Source of the DNA: DATJLY01 sp035532935 | Lineage (GTDB): Bacteria > Pseudomonadota > Alphaproteobacteria > ATCC43930 > CGMCC-115725 | Reading direction: 5' to 3' | NCBI GenBank assembly: GCA_035532935.1 | Contig: DATKQE010000013.1 | Coordinates: 48,566-112,565 of the forward strand | Length of the DNA: 64,000 nt | Part shown: piece by piece, positions 9,268-17,723 of the stretch | How the letters are laid out: every line of letters starts with the position of its first letter | Numbering within the stretch: the stretch's first letter is position 1 | Position numbers and translations under genes: made by a program | The notes under the pieces: generated by a model | Database searches by the model: none | The model's input: the letters and a program-made list of their open reading frames with translations, nothing else | What the model was told of the DNA's origin: nothing

Positions 9268-10017
9268 ATGCTCGACATTAGGAATCTACACGCGCGCATC
9301 GCCGAAGGGCGCGAGATCCTGAAGGGGATCGACCTTTCGGTTGCGGCGGGCGAGGTGCATGCGATCATGGGGCCCAATGGCTCGGGCAAGAGTACGCTCG
9401 CGGGTGTGCTGGCGGGCCGGCCCGGCTACGAGGTGAGCGCGGGAAGCGTTTTCTACCAGGGCCGCGACCTCCTCGCGCTCGCCCCCGACGAGCGCGCGCG
9501 CGCCGGCATTTTCCTTGCCTTCCAGTACCCGGTGGAAATCCCGGGCGTGAACAACATGTATTTCCTGCGCGCCGCGCTCAACGCGGTGCGGCGCGCGCGC
9601 GGCGAGGCCGAGCTCGACGCCGGCCAGTTCCTCAAATCCGTGCGCGCCAAGCTCAAGCTGCTCGAGATCGAGGACGACCTGCTGCAGCGCGGCGTCAATG
9701 TCGGCTTCTCCGGCGGCGAGAAAAAACGCAACGAGATCTTCCAGATGGCGATGCTCGAGCCCAAGCTCGCGCTCCTCGACGAGACCGATAGCGGGCTCGA
9801 CATCGACGCGCTGCGCCTCGTCGCCGGTGGCATCAACAAGTTGCGCGCGCCCGATCGCGCGATCGTCCTCATCACCCATTACCAGCGCCTGCTCGACTAT
9901 GTGACGCCCGACCGCATCCATGTGCTGAGCGAGGGCCGGATCGTGCTTTCCGGCGACAAGAGCCTTGCCGCCGAGCTCGAAAAGCATGGCTATGCCATGC
10001 TTGGAGACGCTGCCTGA
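9268..10017 (+). CDS. sufC: Fe-S cluster assembly ATPase SufC
   Basis: A 249-residue ABC-type ATPase that drives conformational change in SufBCD. Walker A is GPNGSGKST, the signature is FSGGEKKRNE and Walker B is LALLDETDSGLD, with the switch histidine in LITHYQRLLDY. There is no membrane domain, as expected. An in-frame TTG lies directly before the ATG; the ATG at 9268 follows a GAGGGG ribosome site and is preferred. The gap to sufB is seven bases. Confidence 0.97.
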   Translation: MLDIRNLHARIAEGREILKGIDLSVAAGEVHAIMGPNGSGKSTLAGVLAGRPGYEVSAGSVFYQGRDLLALAPDERARAGIFLAFQYPVEIPGVNNMYFLRAALNAVRRARGEAELDAGQFLKSVRAKLKLLEIEDDLLQRGVNVGFSGGEKKRNEIFQMAMLEPKLALLDETDSGLDIDALRLVAGGINKLRAPDRAIVLITHYQRLLDYVTPDRIHVLSEGRIVLSGDKSLAAELEKHGYAMLGDAA

Positions 10018-10024
10018 GGGCAAG

Positions 10025-11323
10025 ATGGTGGCGCATCCCGAGACGTCACCCTATCTCGACGCCTTCCGCGCGCGCGCCGTCGCGGCGGAGCCGTCCTGGC
10101 TCGCCGGGCGGCGCGAGGCCGCGCTCGGCCGTTTCGCTGCGTTGGGCTTCCCGACGCGGCGCGAGGAGGCTTGGCGCTTCAGCGATCTGCGCCCGCTCGC
10201 CCAGCACGCTTTCCCGCCGGCTTCGGCCGCGGGCATGGCCGCGCCCGATGCGCTCGCACCGTGGCGCCTTGCCGGTCCGACGCACCGGGTCGTCATCGTC
10301 GATGGGCGGTTCGCGCCGGATTTGTCGGAGATCGGCACGCTGCCGCCGGGGGCCTGGCTCGGTTCGACCGCGCGGGCCTTGGCCGAGCGGCCGGCGCTGG
10401 TCGAGGCCGCGCTCTGTGAAAGCGACGACGCGGGGGCGCAGCCTTTTGCCGCGCTCAATGCTGCGTTCTTCGCCGACGGGTTCGTGCTGGCGCTCGATCC
10501 CGGCGTCGTGCTCGAGCATCCGGTCGAGGTGATCCATCTCGGCCGCGCCGCAACGCCACGCTCGTTCCATGTGCGCAGCGCCGTGCTGCTCGAGGCGGCG
10601 AGCCGGGCGAGCGTGGTCGAGACCTTCGCCGGCGCGGGCGCCTATTGGACCAACGCCGTGGCGTCGATCCGCCTCGGCGCGGGCGCGACGCTGCGCCATG
10701 TCAGGGTCCAGGAGGAGGACCGGCAGGCGATCCATATCGCGTTGGTCCGCGCCGCGCTGGCGCAGGGCGCCGCCTACGAGGCCTTTGCGCTGACCATCGG
10801 GGCCGGGCTGGGGCGGCATGACATCCTCGTGCGCTTCGATGGACCCGACGGTGTCTGCCGCCTCGACGGGGCGTTCCTTCTGCGCGGCCAGCAGGAGAGC
10901 ACCACGGCCACCTTCGTCGATCACGCCGCGCCCGGTTGCACCACCCGCGAGCTGTTCAAGGGCGTGGTCGACGATCGCGCGCATGGCGTGTTCCTCGGCC
11001 GGATTGCGGTGCAGCAGGACGCGCAGCGCAGCGACGCCCAGCAGTTGAACCGCAATCTCCTGCTCGGCCGGCGCGCCGTCATCGACACCAAGCCCGAACT
11101 CGAGATTTTCGCCGACGACGTGAAATGCAGCCATGGCGCCACGGTCGGCGACCTCGACGAGGAATCGCTGTTCTACCTGCGCGCGCGCGGCATCGCCGAG
11201 GCCGAGGCGCGCCGTATCCTGATCGAGGCCTTCGCGGCGGAGACGCTGGAGCGTGTCGATGGCACCGTGCGCGAACGCCTCGCCGCGCATATCGCGCGCT
11301 GGCTTGCGGGAGCGGCAGCATGA
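10025..11323 (+). CDS. sufD: Fe-S cluster assembly protein SufD
   Basis: A 432-residue SufB paralogue and the third member of the SufBC2D complex, needed for iron acquisition during cluster assembly. It shows the family order: a helical N-terminus with FPTRREEAWRFSDL, a central beta-helix, and the late block NRNLLLGRRAVIDTKPELEI followed by CSHGATVGDLDEESLFYLRA. The ATG at 10025 follows GAGGGC. The stop overlaps the sufS start (ATGA). The protein is complete and ordinary in length. Confidence 0.96.
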   Translation: MVAHPETSPYLDAFRARAVAAEPSWLAGRREAALGRFAALGFPTRREEAWRFSDLRPLAQHAFPPASAAGMAAPDALAPWRLAGPTHRVVIVDGRFAPDLSEIGTLPPGAWLGSTARALAERPALVEAALCESDDAGAQPFAALNAAFFADGFVLALDPGVVLEHPVEVIHLGRAATPRSFHVRSAVLLEAASRASVVETFAGAGAYWTNAVASIRLGAGATLRHVRVQEEDRQAIHIALVRAALAQGAAYEAFALTIGAGLGRHDILVRFDGPDGVCRLDGAFLLRGQQESTTATFVDHAAPGCTTRELFKGVVDDRAHGVFLGRIAVQQDAQRSDAQQLNRNLLLGRRAVIDTKPELEIFADDVKCSHGATVGDLDEESLFYLRARGIAEAEARRILIEAFAAETLERVDGTVRERLAAHIARWLAGAAA

Positions 11324-12573
11324 ACGATTCTTCCATCCGTGGGCAAACGGCGTCCGCCGGCGCCCTCGACCCGCGCCGCGTCAAGCGCGACTTCCCGATT
11401 TTTGCGAACAATCCGGGCCTCGTGTTCCTCGACACGGCCGCCAGCGCGCAGAAGCCCGCCGTGGTGATCGACGAGATCGCGGAGTTCTATCGCAACGACT
11501 ATGCCAATGTGCATCGCGGCGTCTATCGCCTGAGCGCGCGCTCGACCGACCGCTACGAGGCGGCGCGCGAGACCGTGCGGCGCTTCCTCAACGCCCCGGA
11601 TGCGCGCGAGATCGTGTTCGTGCGCGGCGCGACCGAGGCGATCAACCTGGTCGCCTATAGCTGGGGCGCGACCTACCTCAAGCCCGGCGACGAGGTGCTC
11701 GTGACCGAGCTCGAGCACCATGCCAACATCGTGCCGTGGCAGCTCATCCGCGCGCGTACCGGGCTCAAGCTGGTGGCGGCGCCCATCGACGCGACCGGCG
11801 GTCTCGACATGGCGGCGTTCGAGCGGCTGATCGGGCCGCGCACGCGGCTCGTCGCGGTGACGCATCTCGCCAATGCGACCGGCGCGGTCGTTCCGGTCGA
11901 AGCGCTCGCGCGGCTCGCGCATGCGCATGGGGCGAAGCTGCTGATCGACGGCTGCCAGGCGGCGCCGCGGCTGCCGGTCGACGTGCAGGCGCTGGGCTGC
12001 GATTTCTACGTCTTCTCCGGCCACAAGACCTATGGCCCGACCGGTATCGGCGTGCTGTGGGCGCGGCGCGAGCTGCTCGAGTCCATGCCGCCGTGGCAGG
12101 GCGGCGGCGACATGATCCTGTCGGTCACGTTCGAAGAGACGCTGTTCCAGGAGCCGCCGCACCGCTTCGAGGCCGGCACCCCCGACATTTCGGGGGCGAT
12201 CGGGCTGGCGCGCGCGCTCGATTACATCGAGGGCTTGGGCCGCGAGGCGATCGCGGCGCACGAGGCGGCGCTCACCGGCTACGGCGTCGACTGCCTCGCC
12301 GGGATGAATGGCGTGCGGCTCCTGCCGGCGGGGCAGCGCCGCTTCGGCATATTGTCGTTCGACGTGGACGGCGTTCATCCGCACGATCTCGCCCAAGTGC
12401 TCGACCGGCACGGCGTCGCGGTGCGTGCCGGCCACCATTGCGCGCAGCCGCTGCTCGACCGCCTCGGGCTGGCGGCGACGACGCGCGCCTCGCTCGGCGT
12501 CTACAACAACGAGCGCGACATCGACGCGCTCGCGGCCGCGATCGAGGCGGCGCAGGCGATGTTCACGCGTTAG
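11320..12573 (+). CDS. sufS: Cysteine desulfurase SufS
   Basis: A 417-residue PLP enzyme that takes sulfur from cysteine as a persulfide for cluster assembly. The PLP lysine is Lys236 in SGHKTYGPTG, and the persulfide cysteine is Cys374 in RAGHHCAQPL. Group II features (no long flexible Cys loop) agree with a SufS that needs a separate acceptor such as SufU or SufE. The ATG overlaps the sufD stop. The next gene, a SufU, is the expected acceptor partner. Confidence 0.96.
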   Translation: MNDSSIRGQTASAGALDPRRVKRDFPIFANNPGLVFLDTAASAQKPAVVIDEIAEFYRNDYANVHRGVYRLSARSTDRYEAARETVRRFLNAPDAREIVFVRGATEAINLVAYSWGATYLKPGDEVLVTELEHHANIVPWQLIRARTGLKLVAAPIDATGGLDMAAFERLIGPRTRLVAVTHLANATGAVVPVEALARLAHAHGAKLLIDGCQAAPRLPVDVQALGCDFYVFSGHKTYGPTGIGVLWARRELLESMPPWQGGGDMILSVTFEETLFQEPPHRFEAGTPDISGAIGLARALDYIEGLGREAIAAHEAALTGYGVDCLAGMNGVRLLPAGQRRFGILSFDVDGVHPHDLAQVLDRHGVAVRAGHHCAQPLLDRLGLAATTRASLGVYNNERDIDALAAAIEAAQAMFTR

Positions 12574-12584
12574 AGGGAAGCAGG

Positions 12585-13046
12585 ATGGACCCGCGCGAGC
12601 TCTACCAGGACATTATTCTCGACCATGGGCGCCACCCGCGGAACTTCCACGCGCTTGCCCATGCGAACCACGTCGCCAACGGCCACAACCCGCTCTGCGG
12701 CGACCGCATCACCGTCTATGTCGAGCTTGACGGCGACCGCATCCAAGATGTCAGTTTCGAGGGCCGCGGCTGCGCCATCTCGACCGCCTCGGCCTCGCTC
12801 ATGACCGAGACGCTGAAGGGCAAGACGCTCGACGAGGCCGCGGCGCTGTTCAAGGGATTCCATGCGGCGGTGACGGGCGAGGACGGCGCGGCGCCGCCCG
12901 GGCTCGAGGACGAGATGGAGCGGCTCGCGCCCTTGACCGGCGTGCGCAGCTATCCCGCGCGGGTCAAATGCGCGACCCTCGCCTGGCACGCTTTCGAAGC
13001 GGCGCTCAAGAGCGGCGCCGCGGCCCAAACTGTCAAGACCGAGTGA
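12585..13046 (+). CDS. sufU: SufU-type sulfur acceptor / scaffold protein
   Basis: A 153-residue IscU-fold protein starting MDPRELYQDIILDHGRHPRN. The zinc/iron ligand set is complete: Cys38 and Asp40 (NPLCGD), Cys63 (GRGCAIS) and Cys129 (RVKCATL). The insertion before the last cysteine marks it as SufU rather than IscU. In Bacillus, SufU is a zinc-dependent sulfurtransferase that relieves SufS of persulfide. The strong AGAGGG ribosome site fixes the start. It is coupled to sufT by a TGATG overlap. Confidence 0.92.
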   Translation: MDPRELYQDIILDHGRHPRNFHALAHANHVANGHNPLCGDRITVYVELDGDRIQDVSFEGRGCAISTASASLMTETLKGKTLDEAAALFKGFHAAVTGEDGAAPPGLEDEMERLAPLTGVRSYPARVKCATLAWHAFEAALKSGAAAQTVKTE

Positions 13047-13435
13047 TGGCGATGTCGACCGACGACGATCTTTTCGACTTTGATCTGCCGGAGACCGAGG
13101 ACGTCGAGCGCCCCGATCCCGGCGACAGCGATCCCGTGCTCAAGAGCCGCGTGCTCGACGCCCTGAAGACGGTGCGCGATCCGGAAATTCCGGTGAACCT
13201 CATCGATCTCGGGCTCATCTACGAGCTCATCGTCAACCGCGACGGCACGGTCTATGTCGAGATGACGCTGACCACGCCGGCCTGCCCGGTGGCGGGCGCG
13301 CTGCCCGACCAGGTGAAGGAGGCGGTGAGCGCGGTCGAGGGCGTCACCGACGCGCGCGTCAAGCTGACCTGGACCCCGCCCTGGACGCGCGACCGCATGA
13401 GCGAGGAAGCGAAGCTCGAGCTGGGATTGCTGTAG
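13046..13435 (+). CDS. sufT: SUF maturation factor SufT (DUF59/MIP18 family)
   Basis: A 129-residue protein with an acidic N-terminal extension (DDDLFDFDLPETED) followed by the MIP18/DUF59 domain: TVRDPEIPVNLIDLGLIYE, a Thr/Cys block TTPACPVAG, and WTPPWTRDRMSEEAK near the end. SufT proteins help mature iron-sulfur enzymes when cluster demand is high. It is the last gene of the suf run and overlaps sufU by one base. A second in-frame ATG lies two codons later, so the exact start is open. Confidence 0.93.
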   Translation: MAMSTDDDLFDFDLPETEDVERPDPGDSDPVLKSRVLDALKTVRDPEIPVNLIDLGLIYELIVNRDGTVYVEMTLTTPACPVAGALPDQVKEAVSAVEGVTDARVKLTWTPPWTRDRMSEEAKLELGLL

Positions 13436-13541
13436 CGGCGGCGGACATCGCGCTGCCGTCGCGTTAATGCATTCTCAACCGGGCTGATCGCAAATAAGCG
13501 AAAAATTGCGCGTGGTCGTCTTTCTCTTGACGGGAAGAGCC

Positions 13542-14150
13542 ATGTCAATATCAAGCACGGCGCCTGCCGCCGCTCCGTCCTCACACGCAAAGCGAGGGTC
13601 GGCCGGTCCCGCCGTCGTCGCGGCCGCAACGGCTGCCGACGTGCCGTCGCTCATCGCGTTGATGAACCTGCTCGCGGCCGAGCGTAACGGCCTCTTTATC
13701 ATGCCGGTCGATCCCGTCTCCGGCGTGGCGATGCTGCAGGCGCATCTCGCGGCGATCGCAGGGAACGGCAATGAGGCCGTCCTCATTGCCGCGAACGGCG
13801 GCGAGATCTATGCGCTGGCGACCGGGACGCGCGGCGTCCATCCAGCGCGGCGCGGCACCCTCGATATCGGCATCGGCGTGCATCCGGCGCGGCGCGGCGA
13901 GGGGCTCGGCACGGCGCTCATGCGGGCAATGGAACGCTGGGCGGCGAGCGTGGGCATTCATCGCCTGCAACTCACCGTGCTGACAACCAACGCGCCGGCG
14001 ATCAGCCTCTATCGCAAGGTCGGATTCGCGATCGAAGGCGTCTTGCGTGCCCGTGCGGAATGCAACGGCAGCATGCTCGATGAATATATCATGGTGAAGC
14101 TGATCGAGCCGCAGGCGCCGGCGCGCCCGACCGCGGACACCGGCCGGTGA
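13542..14150 (+). CDS. GNAT-family N-acetyltransferase
   Basis: A 202-residue protein with an Ala/Ser/Pro-rich N-terminal tail of about 35 residues, then a GNAT domain. The acetyl-CoA loop is seen as HPARRGEGLGTALMRAM, followed by LQLTVLTTNAPAISLYRKVGF, the typical RimI/RimJ-like C-terminal motif. The substrate amine is unknown. The ATG at 13542 has an upstream GGGAAGAG ribosome site. The stop overlaps the GTG start of the TPR/ATP-grasp gene (GTGA), so the two products are made together and may act together. Confidence 0.85.
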   Translation: MSISSTAPAAAPSSHAKRGSAGPAVVAAATAADVPSLIALMNLLAAERNGLFIMPVDPVSGVAMLQAHLAAIAGNGNEAVLIAANGGEIYALATGTRGVHPARRGTLDIGIGVHPARRGEGLGTALMRAMERWAASVGIHRLQLTVLTTNAPAISLYRKVGFAIEGVLRARAECNGSMLDEYIMVKLIEPQAPARPTADTGR

Positions 14151-15604
14151 CCTGGCCGCAGCGCGCCGAATGCGCAGCGGCCTTGCAGGCGGTCGATGCA
14201 TTGCTCGTCGCGACGCCCGATGCGCCGGAATTGCGGTTCCGGCGTGCCGGCCTGCTCGCCTCGCTCGGGCGTACCGAGGCGGCACAGCAGGACTATCTGG
14301 CGGTGCTGGCGCGCGAGCCGGCGCATTACGGCGCCCTCAACGATCTCGCCACGCTGCTCCATGCCGGCGGCTTTCGCAGCGCGGCGCGCCGGCTCTATGA
14401 AGAGGCCGCGCTGCGTCATCCGGCCAATCCCGCGCCCCACGTCAACCTGGCGAACATGCTGCTCGAAGACGGCGAGTTCGCGGCAGCGCGACGCGCCTAC
14501 GAGGCGGCGCTGACGCTGGCGCCGACCCAGGCGGAGGCGCATCGGGGCCTGGCCCAGGCATTGGCCGAGCTTGGCGACGACGCGGCGGCGGCGCGGCACC
14601 GCGAGCTTGGATTTCGCGGGCACGCCGTGACTGCGCTACCCTATCGCGGCGCGGCGCAGCCGGTGCCGCTGCTGCTGCTCGTCTCGGCGCGGCGCGGCAA
14701 TGCGCCGATGCAGCGCTTCATCGACGGCGCACGCTTCGGCGTTTTGGCGGTCGCGGCCGAATTCTTTGACCCCGACGCCGCGCTGCCGCCGCACTGCCTC
14801 ATCCTCAACGCCATCGGCGACGCCGACCGTGATGCGGCGGCACTCGTCGCGGCCGCTGCGCTCGTCGCCCGCAGCGCGGCACCGGTGATCAACCCTCCCG
14901 AGCGGGTTCTCATCACGGCGCGCGATGGCAATGCACGGCGCATGACCGGCATTCCCGGCGTGACCGTGCCGCGCATCGCCACACTGTCGCGCCAGGCGCT
15001 TGCCGGACCCGACGGCATCGCATTGCTGGCGCGCGCGGGCTTGCGGTTTCCGGTGCTGTTGCGCTCGCCCGGCTTTCACACCGGCCGCTATTTCGTTTGC
15101 GTCGAGCACGCGGCGGCGCTGCCGGCGGCCGCGTCGGGCCTGCCGGGAGACATGCTGGCGGCGATCGAATTCCTCGATGCGACGGGGCCCGACGGCGGGG
15201 TGCGCAAATATCGCGTGATGATGATCAACGGCGTCCTCTATCCGCTTCACCTCGCGATCGCCGATCAGTGGAAGGTGCACTACTTCACCGCCGGCATGGC
15301 GGACCACGCGGCGCATCGCCAGGAAGAAGAGGCGTTCCTGACCGATATGGACCGCGTCCTCGGGATCAAGGCAGTGACGGCGCTCGAGCGAATTCGCGAT
15401 CGGCTCGGCCTCGATTACGCGGGCATCGATTTCGCGCTTGGACCGCAGGGCGAGGTGCTGTTCTTCGAAGCGAATGCGACGATGGCTATCAATCCGCCAC
15501 CGCCCGGCGCGATCTGGGACTACCGCAGAGCGCCGACCGAGCGGGTTCTCGCCGCGTGCTGCCGCATGCTGCGCGAACGTTCCGACGGCGACGGTGCGTC
15601 ATGA
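14147..15604 (+). CDS. TPR-domain protein with C-terminal ATP-grasp-like domain
   Basis: A 485-residue protein that appears to join two modules. Residues about 25-150 form four tetratricopeptide-like helical repeats (for example HVNLANMLLEDGEFAAARRA). Residues about 280-475 resemble an ATP-grasp ligase, with RFPVLLRSPGFHTGRY (nucleotide-binding region), GVRKYRVMMINGVLYPLH and the metal site AGIDFA...FFEANATMA (Asp428, Glu441, Asn443). ATP-grasp enzymes join a carboxylate to an amine or thiol through an acyl-phosphate. The target is unknown. The GTG start overlaps the acetyltransferase stop. The last bases overlap a convergent GST gene by six. Confidence 0.75.
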   Translation: MTWPQRAECAAALQAVDALLVATPDAPELRFRRAGLLASLGRTEAAQQDYLAVLAREPAHYGALNDLATLLHAGGFRSAARRLYEEAALRHPANPAPHVNLANMLLEDGEFAAARRAYEAALTLAPTQAEAHRGLAQALAELGDDAAAARHRELGFRGHAVTALPYRGAAQPVPLLLLVSARRGNAPMQRFIDGARFGVLAVAAEFFDPDAALPPHCLILNAIGDADRDAAALVAAAALVARSAAPVINPPERVLITARDGNARRMTGIPGVTVPRIATLSRQALAGPDGIALLARAGLRFPVLLRSPGFHTGRYFVCVEHAAALPAAASGLPGDMLAAIEFLDATGPDGGVRKYRVMMINGVLYPLHLAIADQWKVHYFTAGMADHAAHRQEEEAFLTDMDRVLGIKAVTALERIRDRLGLDYAGIDFALGPQGEVLFFEANATMAINPPPPGAIWDYRRAPTERVLAACCRMLRERSDGDGAS

Positions 15605-16399
15605 CGGGTTTGGCTGGTCGAGGATCACGCGAACCGTGGGTAGGGCCGCGGCGCCCTGTTCCTTCATCAGCGCCATGAGCGGCGGCGGCACGTAGCGCAG
15701 CATCGCCGCTTCGAAGCCGGGCCGCGCCTTCACCCGCCGGAACCAGTCGGCAAGACGCGGCCGCTTGTCGGTCCACAGCGGCGACAGCGCCAGCATGTCG
15801 AGCCGATTGACGTAGGGAATGACGCCGATCTCGGCGAGCGAGAATTGCTCGCCCGCGAGCCAGGGCTGATCCGCGAGCGCCGTCTCCATGTCGGCGAGAA
15901 AGCGGTCGTAGAGGCGCAGCGCGCGGGCCGGCTCGGGCGCGTCGATGCCCTGGGTGACACGTTGCCGGCGGCGCTCGCGCTCGGCCGGCATCGCCGAATT
16001 GACCCAGGCATCGACGGCCGCCGGCCCGTTCTTCAGTAGCGCATGGCGATGCGAGATGGCGTAGGTGACGATGCCAGTGGCGGGATGCAGCTCCTCGTCG
16101 AGCCGTTTGGTCCAGAGCCGCATGCGAAAGCGGTCATAGGCACTGTCGGGTTTGAGCGGCGGGTCGGGAAAAACCTCGTCGAGATATTCGCCGATGAGCG
16201 TCGATTCGCGGATGACGCGGCCGTCATGCACGAGCGTCGGCACCACGTGCTTGGGATTGAGCTTGAGGTATTCGGGCGCGAACTGCTCGCCGTTGAGGAT
16301 GTCGACATAGTGGCCGGTCCATTCGAGTGCCTTCTCGCCGAGCGCGAGCCGCGCCTTGGCGGCGCAAACCGACGTGCCGTGGTGATAGAGCTCGAGCAT
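15599..16399 (-). CDS. Glutathione S-transferase family protein
   Basis: A 266-residue GST with a thioredoxin-like N-terminal domain (MLELYHHGTSVCAAKARLAL; the Ser/Cys region is the catalytic edge). The glutathione loop is KHVVPTLVHDGRVIRESTLI, where the cis-proline and the ES pair bind glutathione. The all-helical C-terminal domain contains FSLAEIGVIPYVNRLDML. It is longer than typical 200-230-residue GSTs because of an insert in the helical domain. The ATG follows an AAGGAG ribosome site. It is convergent with the ATP-grasp gene and divergent from the next GST. Confidence 0.88.
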   Translation of the reverse strand: MLELYHHGTSVCAAKARLALGEKALEWTGHYVDILNGEQFAPEYLKLNPKHVVPTLVHDGRVIRESTLIGEYLDEVFPDPPLKPDSAYDRFRMRLWTKRLDEELHPATGIVTYAISHRHALLKNGPAAVDAWVNSAMPAERERRRQRVTQGIDAPEPARALRLYDRFLADMETALADQPWLAGEQFSLAEIGVIPYVNRLDMLALSPLWTDKRPRLADWFRRVKARPGFEAAMLRYVPPPLMALMKEQGAAALPTVRVILDQPNPS

Positions 16400-16512
16400 G
16401 ACCGGTCTCCTTGTCGACGGCGGCGCGCGGTGTTCTATCGCAACCACCGTCTTGCGGCCAGCCGCGGCAACGGGCAGGATCGGCGCACCGGAGCGGTGAG
16501 GGAGGCGGGATC

Positions 16513-17139
16513 GTGCTGAAAATCTGGGGCCGGACGAGCTCATCCAACGTGATGAAGGTGCTGTGGCTATGCACCGAGATCGGCGAGCGCTACGAGCGCG
16601 TCGACTGGGGCGGGGAGTTCGGCGGCAACGACGATCCCGCCTACCGCGCCATGAATCCCAATGGCCGGGTGCCGACGATCGACGACAACGGCGTCGTGAT
16701 CTGGGAATCGAACACCATCCTGCGCTACCTCTGCACCACGCGCGGTGCCGAGGCGCTCTATCCCAAGGACCCGGTCCGGCGCAGCTTCGTCGAGCGCTGG
16801 ATGGATTGGCAGCTCGCCAATAGCGGCGGCGCCTTGACCGCGTTGTTCTTCGGCCTGATCCGCACCCCGCCCGAGAAGCGCAACGCAACGGCGATCGAGG
16901 CGGCGCGCAAGGAGGCAATCGGCATCTGGCAGATCGCCGAGAACTGGCTGGCCGGGCAGAAGACGCCCTATCTCGGCGGCGCCGATTTCTCCATCGGCGA
17001 TATCCCCGTCGGCATTCATGCAAGGCGCTGGTTCGGCTTCCCGATCGAGCGCCCCGATCTGCCGCACCTCAAGGCTTGGTACGACCGCATCGCCAAGCGG
17101 CCGGGCTTCGTCGCGCATGTCGCCGGGCCGATGAGCTGA
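16513..17139 (+). CDS. Glutathione S-transferase family protein
   Basis: A 208-residue GST starting at GTG with KIWGRTSSSNVMKVLWLCTE; the SSSN stretch is the catalytic serine region of bacterial theta/beta-like GSTs. The glutathione loop is NGRVPTIDDNGVVIWESNTI, and the helical domain holds FSIGDIPVGIHARRWF. The start is supported by GGAGGCGGG eight bases upstream; an earlier ATG would add an unrelated arginine-rich tail. It is divergently transcribed from the other GST with about 110 bases between them. Substrate not predictable. Confidence 0.87.
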   Translation: MLKIWGRTSSSNVMKVLWLCTEIGERYERVDWGGEFGGNDDPAYRAMNPNGRVPTIDDNGVVIWESNTILRYLCTTRGAEALYPKDPVRRSFVERWMDWQLANSGGALTALFFGLIRTPPEKRNATAIEAARKEAIGIWQIAENWLAGQKTPYLGGADFSIGDIPVGIHARRWFGFPIERPDLPHLKAWYDRIAKRPGFVAHVAGPMS

Positions 17140-17246
17140 AGTCCCGCCCAGCACTCACGCAAACGTGACGCATAGCCGAGACGGGTGCTTTTATTATCCC
17201 ACGGACCGGGGCGGCTCGGTTCGTGGACGAATGTTGGGGGTCGAAG

Positions 17247-17723
17247 ATGCGCGGAATCACGAAATGGGGAGCGGTTGGCGGACTGGCGGCGGCGGTGCTT
17301 TTGGCCGGCGCGGTCGGCGGGATCGCTCAGGACAAGCTTGCCGCGGTGAAGGCACGGCAGGATTTCATGAAGGGGCAGGGCGCCGACGTGAAGGCGATCG
17401 TCGGCTTCGCCAAGGGCAACGGTACCCAGCCAGCGGCGCTCAAGGCCGTCGACGACCTCCTGGCGCGCGCACCGAAGATCAACGACCAATTCCCCGCGGG
17501 AACCAGCGCCACGGATTTTCCGGGCAAGACCCACGCCAAGCCTGAAATCTGGACGGATTGGGACAAGGTCAAAATGATCTCGACCACGGTTCAGAGCGAG
17601 GAGGAGAAGCTGAAAGCCGCGATCCAGAAGGGCGACAAGGCGGCCGTCTCCGCCCAGATCGGCGCGCTCAACAAGAACGGCTGCGGCGCGTGCCACGGGC
17701 ACTACCGTCTGCCTTACTCCTGA
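17247..17723 (+). CDS. Class II c-type cytochrome (cytochrome c'/c-556 family)
   Basis: A 158-residue exported haem protein. A signal peptide covers about residues 1-27 (hydrophobic LAAAVLLAGAVGG). The single CxxCH motif is CGACH at 146-150, near the C-terminus as in the class II four-helix cytochromes. Met41 in RQDFMKGQGADV is placed like the sixth haem ligand of c-556, so it may be low-spin rather than a gas-binding c'. Its last 34 bases overlap the start of the dihaem cytochrome, suggesting coupled expression and perhaps electron exchange in the periplasm. Confidence 0.9.
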   Translation: MRGITKWGAVGGLAAAVLLAGAVGGIAQDKLAAVKARQDFMKGQGADVKAIVGFAKGNGTQPAALKAVDDLLARAPKINDQFPAGTSATDFPGKTHAKPEIWTDWDKVKMISTTVQSEEEKLKAAIQKGDKAAVSAQIGALNKNGCGACHGHYRLPYS

